Assembly: GCF_000472285.1 (NCBI RefSeq)
Contig: NZ_KI421421.1
Span: 264,784 to 328,783 of the forward strand
Direction: 5' to 3'
Source: Desulfuromonas sp. TF
GTDB lineage: Bacteria; Desulfobacterota; Desulfuromonadia; Desulfuromonadales; ATBO01
DNA length: 64,000 nucleotides
In this document: positions 1 through 8,485 of the stretch, piece after piece
Layout of the letters: each line of letters starts with the position of its first letter
Numbering within the stretch: position 1 is the stretch's first letter
Notes under the pieces: generated by a model
Databases searched by the model: none
What the model saw: only the letters and a program-made list of their open reading frames with translations
What the model was told of the DNA's origin: nothing
Program-made: the position numbers and the translations under genes

Positions 1-1
1 C

Positions 2-427
2 CGTTATGCGGGGGAGCGTCTGGAGAGATTCTCCAAAATGGTGGAAACATTCAAGGGGGCGGCCCTGGGTGATGTGGATGCCATGTTCGGAGTTGGTTCA
101 TTTTACTGGCGCGGTGATGGCTTCGAAAAAGATTTTGATCAAGCGGTAAGATGGTGGAGGCTTGCGGCTCGGCTCGGGCACAAGAAGGCGAAAGCATTTC
201 TGGCGCGACTCGGTGACTTCGAAAAGAACGGCGCTTCGGGCGAGGGATCGCCGATGACCCGGGTAGGGCAGAAAGAGCTTCCCGCCACCCTGGTCTATCA
301 GATAGGCGTCGACCTTCTCGAAGGAGGGGGGAGTTCCGGGGAAATCCATCCTTCGTCAACCTGGATGAGTATGCTCCGGAAGAGCCGTCAGATCAATGGC
401 CGGCCCCTGAGCCTATCCAAGGAATAA
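2..427 (+). CDS. Sel1-repeat protein, 5' end outside window
   Basis: The reading frame is open at the left edge and already coding before the first ATG at 38, so this is probably the 3' part of a longer gene. Residues after that ATG form one clear Sel1/TPR-like repeat: an A-x-x-G-D-x-x-A-M-F-x-x-G start, the W-R-G-D-G-F-E-K-D turn and an A-V-R-W-W-R-L-A-A helix. The tail (about 70 residues) is low in recognisable motifs. Sel1 repeats normally mediate protein-protein contacts in signalling or envelope proteins; no catalytic domain is visible. The next gene is convergent, ending 8 bases downstream. Function beyond a scaffold role is unknown. Confidence 0.6.
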   Translation, partial: RYAGERLERFSKMVETFKGAALGDVDAMFGVGSFYWRGDGFEKDFDQAVRWWRLAARLGHKKAKAFLARLGDFEKNGASGEGSPMTRVGQKELPATLVYQIGVDLLEGGGSSGEIHPSSTWMSMLRKSRQINGRPLSLSKE

Positions 428-434
428 GAGGGAA

Positions 435-968
435 TCAGCTTTGCCCCTGGGTGGTCTCCGTCGGATGGAGAAGGAAGCGCAGTCCCAGGCGGGTGAGAAG
501 AAAGCCGCAGCATTTGTTGAGGCGATGTCGGCGGCTCAGGAAAGTGAAAAGGGGCGGACGCCGCATCCCCATTCTTTTCAGTTCTGCCAGCAGTTCAGGG
601 TGTTCGCCGAAGTTCAAGCCCGTGCGAAAAGCCGTGACGGCCAGCTCCTTCTCCCCGGCGATGAGAAAGACCCGACCGAGATGGAGATGATGGAGAGGAT
701 TTCCCGGTTCCCTGCGGACCGCTTCGCGGCAAAGGGCGAAAGCCTTCTCCATATCCTTCTCTTCCCTGGCCAGGCAATAGCCGAGACAGGAGAGGACGAC
801 GGGTGTGCGCTCATATCCGGAGGCTTCCTCAAAATGAAAACGGGCCAACCGGGTGTTTCCATTTTCGAGGGCGATAAGACCTCTCCGGATCAGAACGGTC
901 TGGTTGTTATGGAGGATCTTTTGCCTTCTTCCAGCGTTTTTTCTGTTTGCCGCATTCAGCCAAGCCAT
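435..968 (-). CDS. TPR-containing protein, 177 aa
   Basis: The start chosen is the ATG at 968, preceded by an AAGGGGAT ribosome-binding site; an in-frame start 54 bases upstream lacks one. Residues about 30-140 form two to three TPR-like helical pairs, with A-R-F-H-F-E-E-A-S-G-Y, a C-L-G-Y-C-L-A-R-E helix and H-L-H-L-G-R-V-F-L-I-A-G. The N-terminus is rich in Lys/Arg/Asn, and the C-terminus is basic with a hydrophobic end. No signal peptide is evident, so a cytosolic adaptor role is likely. It is convergent with the Sel1 protein, another helical-repeat protein. The family is too general to give a specific function. Confidence 0.65.
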   Translation of the reverse strand: MAWLNAANRKNAGRRQKILHNNQTVLIRRGLIALENGNTRLARFHFEEASGYERTPVVLSCLGYCLAREEKDMEKAFALCREAVRREPGNPLHHLHLGRVFLIAGEKELAVTAFRTGLNFGEHPELLAELKRMGMRRPPLFTFLSRRHRLNKCCGFLLTRLGLRFLLHPTETTQGQS

Positions 969-1259
969 GTCTTTTCTATCCCCTTTTGTTTTTGCCCTTG
1001 CCCTTTCCCCGATTTGCGGCATTGCCCGGACGCCACGCCAGATTACCCTCCTTCATAGCATGGAAGGCCGCTGCTTTGATGCCGAAGCTATGGCCATCTC
1101 CCCACATCCCTGATCAGATGCCTCTGCAAAGGGCAAGCCAGTATGGCGAAGACTGGAAGCCGTTTAATTCGGGGCTGGAAAAAGAAGGCGGAGAATGATC
1201 CGGGGAAAGGACGGAAGCCCGCTGTCTCTTTTTGTCAGATTCGTTCCGGGAAGGCCTAA

Positions 1260-1285
1260 GCGGTTTGCAATGAGAAGCAAACCGC
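1260..1285. promoter_or_regulatory. Perfect 8-bp inverted repeat upstream of acyl-CoA dehydrogenase
   Basis: GCGGTTTG and CAAACCGC are separated by 10 bases, 24 bases before the dehydrogenase start codon. It is not followed closely by a T-run, so it is more likely an operator or leader hairpin than a terminator. The rest of 969-1309 shows no convincing gene. Confidence 0.35.
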
Positions 1286-1309
1286 TGAATACCTGCTATT
1301 TTTTAGAAT

Positions 1310-3142
1310 ATGGAACATGGTGCGGAAGAGAAGAAATCCCTGGCTACTGCGGAGGCGGCCCGAGAAGCCGGAGGAACGAATCCAAGCTTTCTGGGCGAGC
1401 TGTTCATGGGCCGCCTGAGAACCGGGATGATCTTTCCCTGGCCGGCGCAGGATCCCGGGGAAAAGGCCGCCGGAGATGCGGTTCTGGAAAAGCTGAAATC
1501 CTTCCTGGAAGAACACGTGGATGCGGACCGCATCGACCGGGAGAAGGAGGTGCCCCGGAGCGTGATCGAGGGGCTGCGGGAGATGGGTCTCTTCGGCATC
1601 AAGATCCCTCGCGAGTACGGGGGCCTCGGATTGTCCCAGATCAACTACAACCGCATCCTTCATCTGGTCGCCAGCCATTGCGGATCGACGGCGCTGCTTC
1701 TTTCGGTGCACCAGAGCATCGGCGTTTCCCAGCCGGTGATGATGTTCGGCACCGAGGAACAGAGGCGCAGGTATCTTCCGCGTTTGGCCGCCGGCGCGAT
1801 CAGCGCCTTCGCCCTGACCGAGCCGGGGGTCGGCTCGGACCCCTCGCATATGACCACGACCGCCGTCCCCAGCGAAGACGGCTCGGCCTGGCTCATCAAC
1901 GGCCGTAAGCTGTGGACGACCAACGGACCGATTGCCGAACTGCTGGTGGTGACGGCGCGCACCAACGACCCCGAGGCGGACCGCCCCGAGATCACTGCCT
2001 TTATTGTGGAGGGGAAATCAGAGGGTCTTGTCACAGAGCACCGCTGCGATTTCATGGGACTTAAGGGGATCCGCAACGGCCTTCTCTCCTTTCACAACGT
2101 CCGGGTCTCAGGAGAAGATATTCTCACCGGTGTCGGCGAGGGACTGAAGCTGGCTCTGCGCACCCTCAACATAGGGCGGCTCTCCATTCCGGCCTTTTGC
2201 GGGGGGGTCATGAAGCACGCCCTGACCATCTGCCGCATTTGGGGGAACGAGCGGCGTCAGTGGGGCGTGCCGGTAGGGCGCCATGAGGCGGTGGCGGCCA
2301 AGATCGCCCGCATCGCCGCCGATGCCTTCGCCGTCGACAGTCTGGCCTGGCTTGGGGCGACCTTCGCAGACCGGGGGGAGCCGGACCTCCGCCTGGAGGC
2401 GGCGGCCGACAAGCTCTTCTGCACCAAGGCGATGTGGCGCGCCCTCGACGAGACCCTGCAGGTGCGCGGCGGGCGCGGCTATGAGACCGCTGACAGCCTG
2501 CGGGGCCGCGGCGAGGCGGGTATTCCCGTCGAGCGAATGCTGCGGGACGCCCGCCTCTATCTCATCGGCGAGGGGACGAGCGAGATCCTGCACCTCTTCA
2601 TCGCCCGCGAGGCTCTCGACCCCCATCTCAAGGCGACCGGCATCACCTCCATTGGTGATCCGGTGGACTTCAAAAAGGCTTTCAGGTTCTACATCCGCTG
2701 GTATCCGGGGCTGCTCCGACCAGGTTGCAGTGCCTCACGGAACGTCTCGCTCCCTCCGGGGCTGAGGAGGCATCTGCGATATGTCGAAAATGCCTCCCGC
2801 CGCCTGGCACGGGATCTTTTCCACATGATGGTGCGCCACGGGCAGGGTCTGCAGAGAAAGCAGATGGTGCTGGCGCGGCTGGTGGATGTGGGGGTGGAAC
2901 TCTTCGCCATGGGGGCGGTGCTTTCGCGGGCGGGGAGCCCGCAGGCTCCCTCAGGCGCTGAAGAATTGGCCGATCTGTTCTGCCGGCAGGCGCGTCGGCG
3001 CATCGGCAGCCTGCGCCGAGAGGCATATTGCAATGACGACAGGAGAGTTTACGACCTGTCCCGCAAGGTCCTGGAGGGGGAATTCCCCTGGCTGGAAGAG
3101 AACATCCTCTGCACCTGGAAGGGGGATGACGGGATCGGGTGA
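1310..3142 (+). CDS. Acyl-CoA dehydrogenase family protein, long form (610 aa)
   Basis: Likely a flavoprotein dehydrogenase that oxidises acyl-CoA thioesters in the cytosol and passes electrons to ETF. The order of elements is typical: N-terminal helical domain (M-G-L-F-G-I-K-I-P-R-E-Y-G-G), the FAD-loop sequence F-A-L-T-E-P-G-V-G-S-D, the W-T-T-N-G strand, and near residues 410-430 R-D-A-R-L-Y-L-I-G-E-G-T-S-E-I, whose Glu is the expected catalytic base. At 610 aa it is much longer than the roughly 380 aa of the short and medium-chain enzymes, and the extra C-terminal part resembles the VLCAD/ACAD9 layout. No strong ribosome-binding site precedes ATG 1310, but residues just before the conserved G-R-L-R-T region support a start at or near it. 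Substrate is unknown. Confidence 0.85.
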   Translation: MEHGAEEKKSLATAEAAREAGGTNPSFLGELFMGRLRTGMIFPWPAQDPGEKAAGDAVLEKLKSFLEEHVDADRIDREKEVPRSVIEGLREMGLFGIKIPREYGGLGLSQINYNRILHLVASHCGSTALLLSVHQSIGVSQPVMMFGTEEQRRRYLPRLAAGAISAFALTEPGVGSDPSHMTTTAVPSEDGSAWLINGRKLWTTNGPIAELLVVTARTNDPEADRPEITAFIVEGKSEGLVTEHRCDFMGLKGIRNGLLSFHNVRVSGEDILTGVGEGLKLALRTLNIGRLSIPAFCGGVMKHALTICRIWGNERRQWGVPVGRHEAVAAKIARIAADAFAVDSLAWLGATFADRGEPDLRLEAAADKLFCTKAMWRALDETLQVRGGRGYETADSLRGRGEAGIPVERMLRDARLYLIGEGTSEILHLFIAREALDPHLKATGITSIGDPVDFKKAFRFYIRWYPGLLRPGCSASRNVSLPPGLRRHLRYVENASRRLARDLFHMMVRHGQGLQRKQMVLARLVDVGVELFAMGAVLSRAGSPQAPSGAEELADLFCRQARRRIGSLRREAYCNDDRRVYDLSRKVLEGEFPWLEENILCTWKGDDGIG

Positions 3143-3157
3143 CGTTCCGTTACGTAC

Positions 3158-4171
3158 TCATCCGTTTTTTTGATATTCCCCGGGAAACCACACTCGGAAA
3201 GTGGTTCCCTCCTCTTCCGAGCTGGTGAAAGAGGCCTTGCCCTTCAGGTATCTGCTCAGCACGTGAATGCTGTAGGTCCCCAGTCCCCGTCCGGCTCCCT
3301 TGGTGCTGACGGACCTTGTGAAAATCCGGTCCCTCACATCCCTGGGGACAGCTCCCGAATTGTGAACGCTGAATTCGACCCCGCCGTCTGTCGCTCTGCA
3401 GCCGATGGTGACCGGTTCTCCCGAACGGGAAGCCTCCAGGGCATTTTTCACCATGTTGCCGAGTATCCGGTTGATCAGGACCTGGTCGCCGGTGAAGGTT
3501 ATCCCTTCGGCATCGCGTGCAATCCGAATATGGCGGTTTTTGCCGGCGGGATGATACTGGTAGAATTGAACGGTCTGGCGGATGATCTCCAGAGAATTCA
3601 GAATCGAAGGTTCAATCGGGAGTTCGTCGTGCTCGGCGGCTGCGAGGGCGCGCTGGGTTTCGATCTGATCGATGCTTTGTTCCGCCGCGGCTTGCAGCCA
3701 GTGATAAATTTCCTTTTTGTCGATATCGGGGTGGGCCTGGAGCAGTTCCGCAAAGCCGCGGATGCTGCCTGCCACATTAAGGATGTCGTGATAAAAGATC
3801 TTCTCCAGGGACCGGCGTCGCTGTTCCGTGACCTTCAACGCCGAGACCAGGTAGACCGTCAGGAGGAAAAACGCCAGCCTCACCAGCATGTTCCAGTAAT
3901 GGGCCAGGGTAAATGTGTAATCTTCGATATTGTCGGCGATCAGCCAGGCGATGGCGCTGAACAGCGAGAAGGCAAAGCCCGGCCAGCGGCCCAGCCGCCA
4001 GGTGACCAGATAGATCGGCAGCAGGTAAAAAATGGAGAAGGAGATTTCTCCGGTCAGGATGTCGATGAAGCTCAGGAGCAGAACCAGAAGCACGGCAAGG
4101 GCGACTGTCGCCAGTACAGGAAAGATCTCCCTGAATGAACGCCGATTCGCCATACCTGTCTCGTATTCCAT
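3158..4171 (-). CDS. Membrane-bound sensor histidine kinase
   Basis: A 337-aa kinase with about four membrane segments in residues 15-115, followed directly by a kinase core without PAS or HAMP. The phospho-acceptor region is F-Y-H-D-I-L-N (His near 128), the N-box is I-L-G-N-M-V-K-N-A-L-E-A-S, and the G-box is G-A-G-R-G-L-G-T-Y-S. The H-box is unusual because Ile follows the Asp, where HDL or HEL is common. The membrane part may sense a lipid-phase or small-molecule signal; no periplasmic domain of useful size is seen. No response regulator is adjacent, so it is an orphan here. It converges on the acyl-CoA dehydrogenase gene, 15 bases away. Confidence 0.8.
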   Translation of the reverse strand: MEYETGMANRRSFREIFPVLATVALAVLLVLLLSFIDILTGEISFSIFYLLPIYLVTWRLGRWPGFAFSLFSAIAWLIADNIEDYTFTLAHYWNMLVRLAFFLLTVYLVSALKVTEQRRRSLEKIFYHDILNVAGSIRGFAELLQAHPDIDKKEIYHWLQAAAEQSIDQIETQRALAAAEHDELPIEPSILNSLEIIRQTVQFYQYHPAGKNRHIRIARDAEGITFTGDQVLINRILGNMVKNALEASRSGEPVTIGCRATDGGVEFSVHNSGAVPRDVRDRIFTRSVSTKGAGRGLGTYSIHVLSRYLKGKASFTSSEEEGTTFRVWFPGEYQKNG

Positions 4172-4370
4172 TTGGGTTGCTTTCTTCAGGCAAATTGTAT
4201 CAGATCCGAGATGGTTTTTTGAGGGCGTGATTCAAACCACCGCCCCGGAGGCGCCGGACTCCGGATTCCTTTGACGCCGCTTCCCGTTCATCTCTTTTTG
4301 ATGGATTCCTGATACAGTTACCCGTACTATGGGCGCAAACCAATTACCACGAACAGGAAGGAAATTCAAA

Positions 4371-4850
4371 ATGGCACAGGCGAAAAAGGGCGACCGAGTT
4401 GCAATCAACTTTACCGGAACCCTCGAGGACGGAACCGTTTTTGACACCACCTTTGCAGATGACGATTGCAGTTCGGATGAATGCGGGACCGATGATTGCG
4501 GCTGCGAAACCGGGCCCATGGAGCTGATCATCGGTGAAGAGGAATTTTTTCCTCTGGTCGAGGAGGCGCTGATCGGAATGGCGCCGGGAGAGAAAAAGAC
4601 CGTCGTCATTCCCTCCGAGGAGGCTTTCGGTGAATATGACGAAGAGCAGGTCTTCTCGATAAAACGCAGCGAGGTTCCGGACCATATCCATCCCGAGGAA
4701 GGGCAGGAGCTTGAACTCACCGGAGAGGACGACGAGAGCGTCATTGTGACCGTGGTCGAAGTGACCGACGAGGAGATCACCCTGGACGCCAACCATCCCC
4801 TGGCCGGAGAAGACCTTTCCTTTGAGGTCGAACTGGTGGAGATCCTTTAG
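4371..4850 (+). CDS. FKBP-type peptidyl-prolyl isomerase, SlyD-like
   Basis: A cytosolic prolyl isomerase/chaperone of SlyD type. The start is the ATG at 4371 with an AGGAAGG site; the in-frame ATG 42 bases upstream has none. The protein (159 aa) has the FKBP strand V-A-I-N-F-T-G-T-L-E-D-G-T-V-F-D-T-T, the E-E-A-L-I-G-M-A-P-G-E-K-K loop, an inserted IF-like domain (A-F-G-E-Y to I-T-L) and the N-H-P-L-A-G-E-D-L signature. After the first strands lies an acidic insert with four Cys among Asp/Glu (about residues 25-44). Such an insert is known in deltaproteobacterial FKBPs, and metal binding is a reasonable inference. Monocistronic, with a hairpin downstream. Confidence 0.88.
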   Translation: MAQAKKGDRVAINFTGTLEDGTVFDTTFADDDCSSDECGTDDCGCETGPMELIIGEEEFFPLVEEALIGMAPGEKKTVVIPSEEAFGEYDEEQVFSIKRSEVPDHIHPEEGQELELTGEDDESVIVTVVEVTDEEITLDANHPLAGEDLSFEVELVEIL

Positions 4851-4916
4851 AGACTCGCTACACTGTCTCCGTGACAATGACATGGGGTGCATCATCCTGT
4901 AATTTTTTTGCATTGC

Positions 4917-4946
4917 GAAAGGCCTCCATCCCCATGGAGGCCTTTC
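4917..4946 (+). terminator. Perfect 13-bp hairpin after FKBP gene
   Basis: GAAAGGCCTCCAT and ATGGAGGCCTTTC are separated by four C residues. There is no downstream T-run, so termination may be weak or factor-dependent. Confidence 0.5.
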
Positions 4947-5026
4947 GTGCGTTCGGAATCCGTTTCCCGATTTCCCCTATGTTTACAGATTCTTACTTGA
5001 GGGGAAAGGGCAAAGATTCTTTCGCC

Positions 5027-5035
5027 TGCTATACT
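5027..5035 (+). promoter_or_regulatory. Extended -10 promoter for the GNAT gene
   Basis: TGCTATACT matches an extended -10 element (TGnTATAAT type), 36 bases before the GNAT start codon. No clear -35 is present at 16-18 bases. Confidence 0.4.
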
Positions 5036-5070
5036 TTGGTCATTCATTATCTTTTGGGAGGCAAGGCTGC

Positions 5071-5589
5071 ATGATCAACGAAATGGATGCCGAAAAGGAG
5101 CGGGTTGTTCGGATCCGCGAAATGACCATCGATGACCTCTCCGAGGTCTTTCATATCGGCGAGGAAATATTCACTTCCGAATACAGCCCCGTTCTGTATC
5201 GCTCCTGGGATGAGTATGAGATCACCACTCTTTTCAACTCGGACAGCGAGCTCTGCCTGGTCGCCGAAGCCGATGAAGAGATCCTCGGCTTCGCTCTGGG
5301 GACAACCGTGGAAAAACAGCATTCGGCCTGGAAATACGGTTATCTTGTCTGGCTCGGGGTACGTCGGGGGCTGCAGAAGGGGGGGACGGGAGAGAGGCTC
5401 TTCCGTGAACTCAAGCGGCGCATGGTCGATCAAGGGGTGCGCATGATGATCATCGACACCGATGCCGACAATCAGGCCGGCATCCGCTTCTTCAAAAAGC
5501 AGGGGTTCGGCAACATTCAGCAGCATGTCTACATGACATTGAACCTGAGCCGCCGACCGCGTCGCCGCAAGGGGGAAAGGCCGGAATGA
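5071..5589 (+). CDS. GNAT-family N-acetyltransferase
   Basis: A 172-aa acetyl-CoA-dependent transferase. After an I-R-E-M-T-I-D-D-L strand comes the core A-E-A-D-E-E-I-L-G-F-A-L-G-T, then the acetyl-CoA loop region L-G-V-R-R-G-L-Q-K-G-G-T-G-E-R-L-F (near residues 92-108), and finally N-Q-A-G-I-R-F-F-K-K-Q-G-F, typical of RimI-like enzymes. The C-terminal tail is strongly basic (R-R-P-R-R-R-K). It overlaps the next gene by 4 bases (ATGA), so it is translationally coupled to the M20 peptidase and may act on related amino-acid or peptide substrates; that link is inference. Confidence 0.85.
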   Translation: MINEMDAEKERVVRIREMTIDDLSEVFHIGEEIFTSEYSPVLYRSWDEYEITTLFNSDSELCLVAEADEEILGFALGTTVEKQHSAWKYGYLVWLGVRRGLQKGGTGERLFRELKRRMVDQGVRMMIIDTDADNQAGIRFFKKQGFGNIQQHVYMTLNLSRRPRRRKGERPE

Positions 5590-6761
5590 TGGACAAACGG
5601 CTGGACAGCGTATGGGGGGCCGTCGATCCTGAGCGCCTGCGCCGGACCCTCCTGGAGATGGTCGACATCTACTCCCCCTCGGGGAAGGAGGAGGACGTCC
5701 AGCTCTACCTTGAAAAGATCCTCCGGGATGCGGGACTTGCCGTGGAGCGCCAGCAGGTCGAGGAGGAGGAGCGCTACAATCTGCACGCGGTCATGGGACA
5801 GGGGGAGCCGCTCCTTTATCTGGTCGGCCATGTCGATACGGTGCCGGCTTGGGATCTCGAGGAATACGGGCCCGTGGAGGAATGGGGAATCGTTCGCGGA
5901 CTGGGTACGGCCGATATGAAGGGGGGGTGCGCCGCCATGCTGGAGGCCTGGCTGGCCCTGGCCACACTGCCGGAGGAGGAGCGGCCGCCGGTGGGACTGC
6001 TGCTGGTTGTGGGAGAGGAGGAGAACGGCGACGGCAGCGCCGCCTTTCTCCAGAGCCACCGACCCCCATGGGTCGTGATCGGCGAGCCGACTTCCCTGGC
6101 ACCCTGTTTCAGCCATTTCGGCTATCTGGAAGCGTCTCTGGTCACCCAGGGGCGGCGCATCCATTCGTCGCTGCCGGAGTTGGGGCACAACGCCGTCGAA
6201 TCGATGCTGCGAGTGTTGCTGCATCTGGGCAAGGCCCCCCTGTTCGACCGCGAAAGTTCCCAGATCGTCTACTCCATCCGGGAGATGAGCTCGTCGCGGG
6301 CCGGATTCGTCGTCCCCGACCGCTGCGAGGCGTTGATCGATCTGCATCTTCCCCCCGAAACCGATCCGAAAGAGATCCGCGGGGCGATGGAGGAACGGCT
6401 GTCCGGCGCCGAACGGTTCATCCCCGGGCTGAACCTGGAGATCTCCTTCGATTTTGCCTCCCAGGGCTACCATCTGGGGGGGGACAACCGGCTGGGGGAA
6501 ATCCTGGAGAGCATCTTCCCCCGGCTGAACCTGCCGCTGCAGTTCGTTCCTTTCCGCTCCCACTCGGACGGCAACCTCTTTTTCGAAGCAGGGGTCAAAC
6601 CCCTCGTTCTCGGCCCCGGGTCTCTGGAGACCGCCCATACCCCCGACGAGCAGACCTCATTGTCGGAGGTGGAAGCCGCCGCCAGGATCTATGCCGCGCT
6701 CTGCCTTGGCGCGGGGCAGGCAGGAATCCAGCCAGAGGAGAGCCGAGGCCGTTCTGTTTAA
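5586..6761 (+). CDS. M20-family metallopeptidase/deacylase (ArgE/DapE/ACY1 type)
   Basis: A 391-aa cytosolic zinc hydrolase. Metal ligands are visible in order: L-V-G-H-V-D-T-V-P (first His and Asp), G-L-G-T-A-D-M-K-G-G (bridging Asp), V-V-G-E-E-E-N-G-D-G (catalytic and metal Glu), I-G-E-P-T, and the C-terminal A-H-T-P-D-E-Q His. The dimerisation domain lies at about residues 180-290. The family cleaves N-acyl or peptide bonds of amino acids. Coupling to a GNAT gene suggests an acetylation/deacetylation pair, as in arginine or lysine biosynthesis variants, but the substrate cannot be read from sequence. The start is fixed by the 4-base overlap. Confidence 0.85.
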   Translation: MMDKRLDSVWGAVDPERLRRTLLEMVDIYSPSGKEEDVQLYLEKILRDAGLAVERQQVEEEERYNLHAVMGQGEPLLYLVGHVDTVPAWDLEEYGPVEEWGIVRGLGTADMKGGCAAMLEAWLALATLPEEERPPVGLLLVVGEEENGDGSAAFLQSHRPPWVVIGEPTSLAPCFSHFGYLEASLVTQGRRIHSSLPELGHNAVESMLRVLLHLGKAPLFDRESSQIVYSIREMSSSRAGFVVPDRCEALIDLHLPPETDPKEIRGAMEERLSGAERFIPGLNLEISFDFASQGYHLGGDNRLGEILESIFPRLNLPLQFVPFRSHSDGNLFFEAGVKPLVLGPGSLETAHTPDEQTSLSEVEAAARIYAALCLGAGQAGIQPEESRGRSV

Positions 6762-6788
6762 TGAGATCCGTCAGGAGAAGGCGGACGA

Positions 6789-6816
6789 TTTGACGGATTT
6801 GATGATATGGTACAAT
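6789..6816 (+). promoter_or_regulatory. Putative promoter for csbD-like gene
   Basis: TTTGAC and TACAAT are separated by 16 bases, 35 bases upstream of the start codon. Confidence 0.4.
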
Positions 6817-6850
6817 GATCTTGTAACCCCTGAATGAAAGGAGATCACTC

Positions 6851-7045
6851 ATGAATACCGAGCAAATGAAAGGTCAATGGATGCAGGTCAAGGGTGAGAT
6901 CAAGAAGCAGTGGGGCAAGCTCACCGACGACGAGCTGGACAGGATCGCCGGCGAGAGAGACAAGCTGGTCGGCAAACTGCAGGAAAAATACGGAATAACC
7001 AAGGAAGAAGCCGAAAGACAGGTCAGAGATTTCCGAATGCACTAG
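6851..7045 (+). CDS. CsbD-family stress-response protein
   Basis: A 64-aa, highly charged, helical protein. It shows the CsbD pattern: N-terminal M-K-G-Q-W-M-Q-V-K-G-E-I-K-K-Q-W-G-K-L-T-D-D-E-L, then a G-E-R-D-K-L-V-G-K-L-Q-E-K-Y-G-I segment and the closing E-A-E-R-Q-V-R-D-F. In other bacteria the family is under general-stress control; its biochemical role is not known. A good AAAGGAG site precedes the ATG. It is monocistronic, with its own putative promoter upstream and a strong terminator after it. Confidence 0.9.
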   Translation: MNTEQMKGQWMQVKGEIKKQWGKLTDDELDRIAGERDKLVGKLQEKYGITKEEAERQVRDFRMH

Positions 7046-7067
7046 GACTTGTCCTCAGCTTTCGATC

Positions 7068-7101
7068 AAAAAAAGGGCCGGCGCTTCGCCGGTCCTTTTT
7101 T
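7068..7101. terminator. Bidirectional intrinsic terminator
   Basis: A GC-rich stem (GGGCCGGCG / CGCCGGTCC) is flanked by an A-run on the left and six T on the right. It sits between two convergent genes (csbD-like and the glycosidase) and can serve both. Confidence 0.8.
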
Positions 7102-7122
7102 GCTGAAACAGATCCGGATTTT

Positions 7123-8325
7123 TTATCCGAACAGCGGCAGATCGTTCTCGAGAGCGGCGGCGGCGAGGAGGAAGAGGGCGGCGTTCCAGGATTGTCCCGG
7201 CATCCCGCCGGGGACACCGGTGCGGCCGTGAAACCATTCGTTGAACTCCCAGGCGTTGATCCGATTGAGAGCGGCCAGGCGCTCCATCTCGGCAAGGGCT
7301 TCATCGCCGCGGCCCTGCCGGATGAGGAGGAGCGCCCAGAAGGCGCCGACGAAGGGCCAGATGCCTCCGTTGTGGTACTGAAAGGGGAGATTCTGGCCGT
7401 GGCGCTCCATGTAGGCCCGCCATAGAGAGTGCTCCGGCTCGATGGGCGTGCCGACCACCCGGATGGGATAGGGGCGGTTGGCTTCCAGGGAAAGAAGCCC
7501 CTCGACGATCCTCTCCCCTTTGGCGGCCGAGGACAGGCCCGTGAGGGCGGCGAGCAGGTTGCCGAAGACGTCGACCTCTTCTCCCCAGAAAGAGAAATTG
7601 ACGAAGCTCAGGTAGAAGGGGGTCAGCTTCGCCTCCCTGCGGATGTAGTCGACCATCAGGGCGACGCGGCGATGCTCCGGCGCAGGCCCGTCGAAGGGAG
7701 AGAGAAGCTGATTGGCAAGATGAGCCGTGGATTCGGCGCCGGGCAGCCCGTAGAGCCCCTTGACCCAGTACCACAGGGCATTGGTGTAGAGGACGAAGCC
7801 CGAGCGGGGCATGATGTCGGCCCAGTCGCTGGCCTCGTTCTGCTGCAGCAGGTGCCAGACCGGATGCTCCTGACATCCGAGCCACTGCAGAGCGTGTTTG
7901 ATTTGTGACTCAAGCTGTCTTTCAAGTCCCTCGCCGGGAGCCAGGCGGTCGAAGAGGCGAACTGCGATCAGCCACCACAGGGTGGCGTCGATGCAGCCGG
8001 CATACCAGAAGTCGGCCTCTCCGGTCTCCGGCCGCACGAACTTGGAGATCTGACCGTTTCCCGCCTGAAAGGCGGCCAGGGTGAGCAGGCTGGCGCGCGC
8101 TCCGGAAATCAGTTCCTGCTCTCCGGAAGCGGCCATGCCGAGGGAGCAGATCGCGGCGTCGCGGCCGAAGATGCAGGTGTAATTGCGCCCCTCGGCCCGC
8201 GCCGACGGGGAGGCGGCCAGTATTCCGGCGGCGATCGTGTTGCCGCGCAGCAGTTCGATCGACCGCTGCCGACATTCGTCGATCAGGGTTGTGGCGCCGA
8301 TGGCCGAAAAAGGGGCCGTCTCCAT
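7123..8325 (-). CDS. (alpha/alpha)6-barrel glycoside hydrolase, GH100 invertase/debranching-like
   Basis: A 400-aa cytosolic protein. The ATG at 8325 has a GGAG site 8 bases before it; an upstream in-frame ATG (8364) is less well supported. Recognisable blocks are N-Y-T-C-I-F-G-R-D-A-A-I (substrate-pocket Arg-Asp), A-S-D-W-A-D-I-M-P-R-S-G-F-V-L-Y-T-N-A-L-W-Y (catalytic Asp region as in GH100 alkaline/neutral invertases), and Q-Y-H-N-G-G-I-W-P-F-V-G-A-F-W. The same fold occurs in amylo-alpha-1,6-glucosidases. It probably hydrolyses an alpha-glucoside such as sucrose or a glucan branch, which fits the glucan/trehalose genes 20 kb away, but the exact substrate is uncertain. No signal peptide. 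Confidence 0.72.
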   Translation of the reverse strand: METAPFSAIGATTLIDECRQRSIELLRGNTIAAGILAASPSARAEGRNYTCIFGRDAAICSLGMAASGEQELISGARASLLTLAAFQAGNGQISKFVRPETGEADFWYAGCIDATLWWLIAVRLFDRLAPGEGLERQLESQIKHALQWLGCQEHPVWHLLQQNEASDWADIMPRSGFVLYTNALWYWVKGLYGLPGAESTAHLANQLLSPFDGPAPEHRRVALMVDYIRREAKLTPFYLSFVNFSFWGEEVDVFGNLLAALTGLSSAAKGERIVEGLLSLEANRPYPIRVVGTPIEPEHSLWRAYMERHGQNLPFQYHNGGIWPFVGAFWALLLIRQGRGDEALAEMERLAALNRINAWEFNEWFHGRTGVPGGMPGQSWNAALFLLAAAALENDLPLFG

Positions 8326-8425
8326 CGTTGATCTCCGCCTGAGAAAATGCTTTTCGAGCGGCATTGTACGCTGTCCGCCCGATCGCTGGCAAGCCTCTTG
8401 CTCAGGCTATGCGGGGCGAACAGGC

Positions 8426-8453
8426 TTGCAATCCCTTCGATATGCGGTTAAAT
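8426..8453 (+). promoter_or_regulatory. Sigma-70-type promoter for haem sensor kinase
   Basis: TTGCAA and TTAAAT are separated by 16 bases, about 30 bases before the kinase start codon. It lies in the divergent spacer between the glycosidase and the kinase. Confidence 0.45.
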
Positions 8454-8485
8454 TCTATTAATTTTATATGCTGTCGAGTGAGCCC

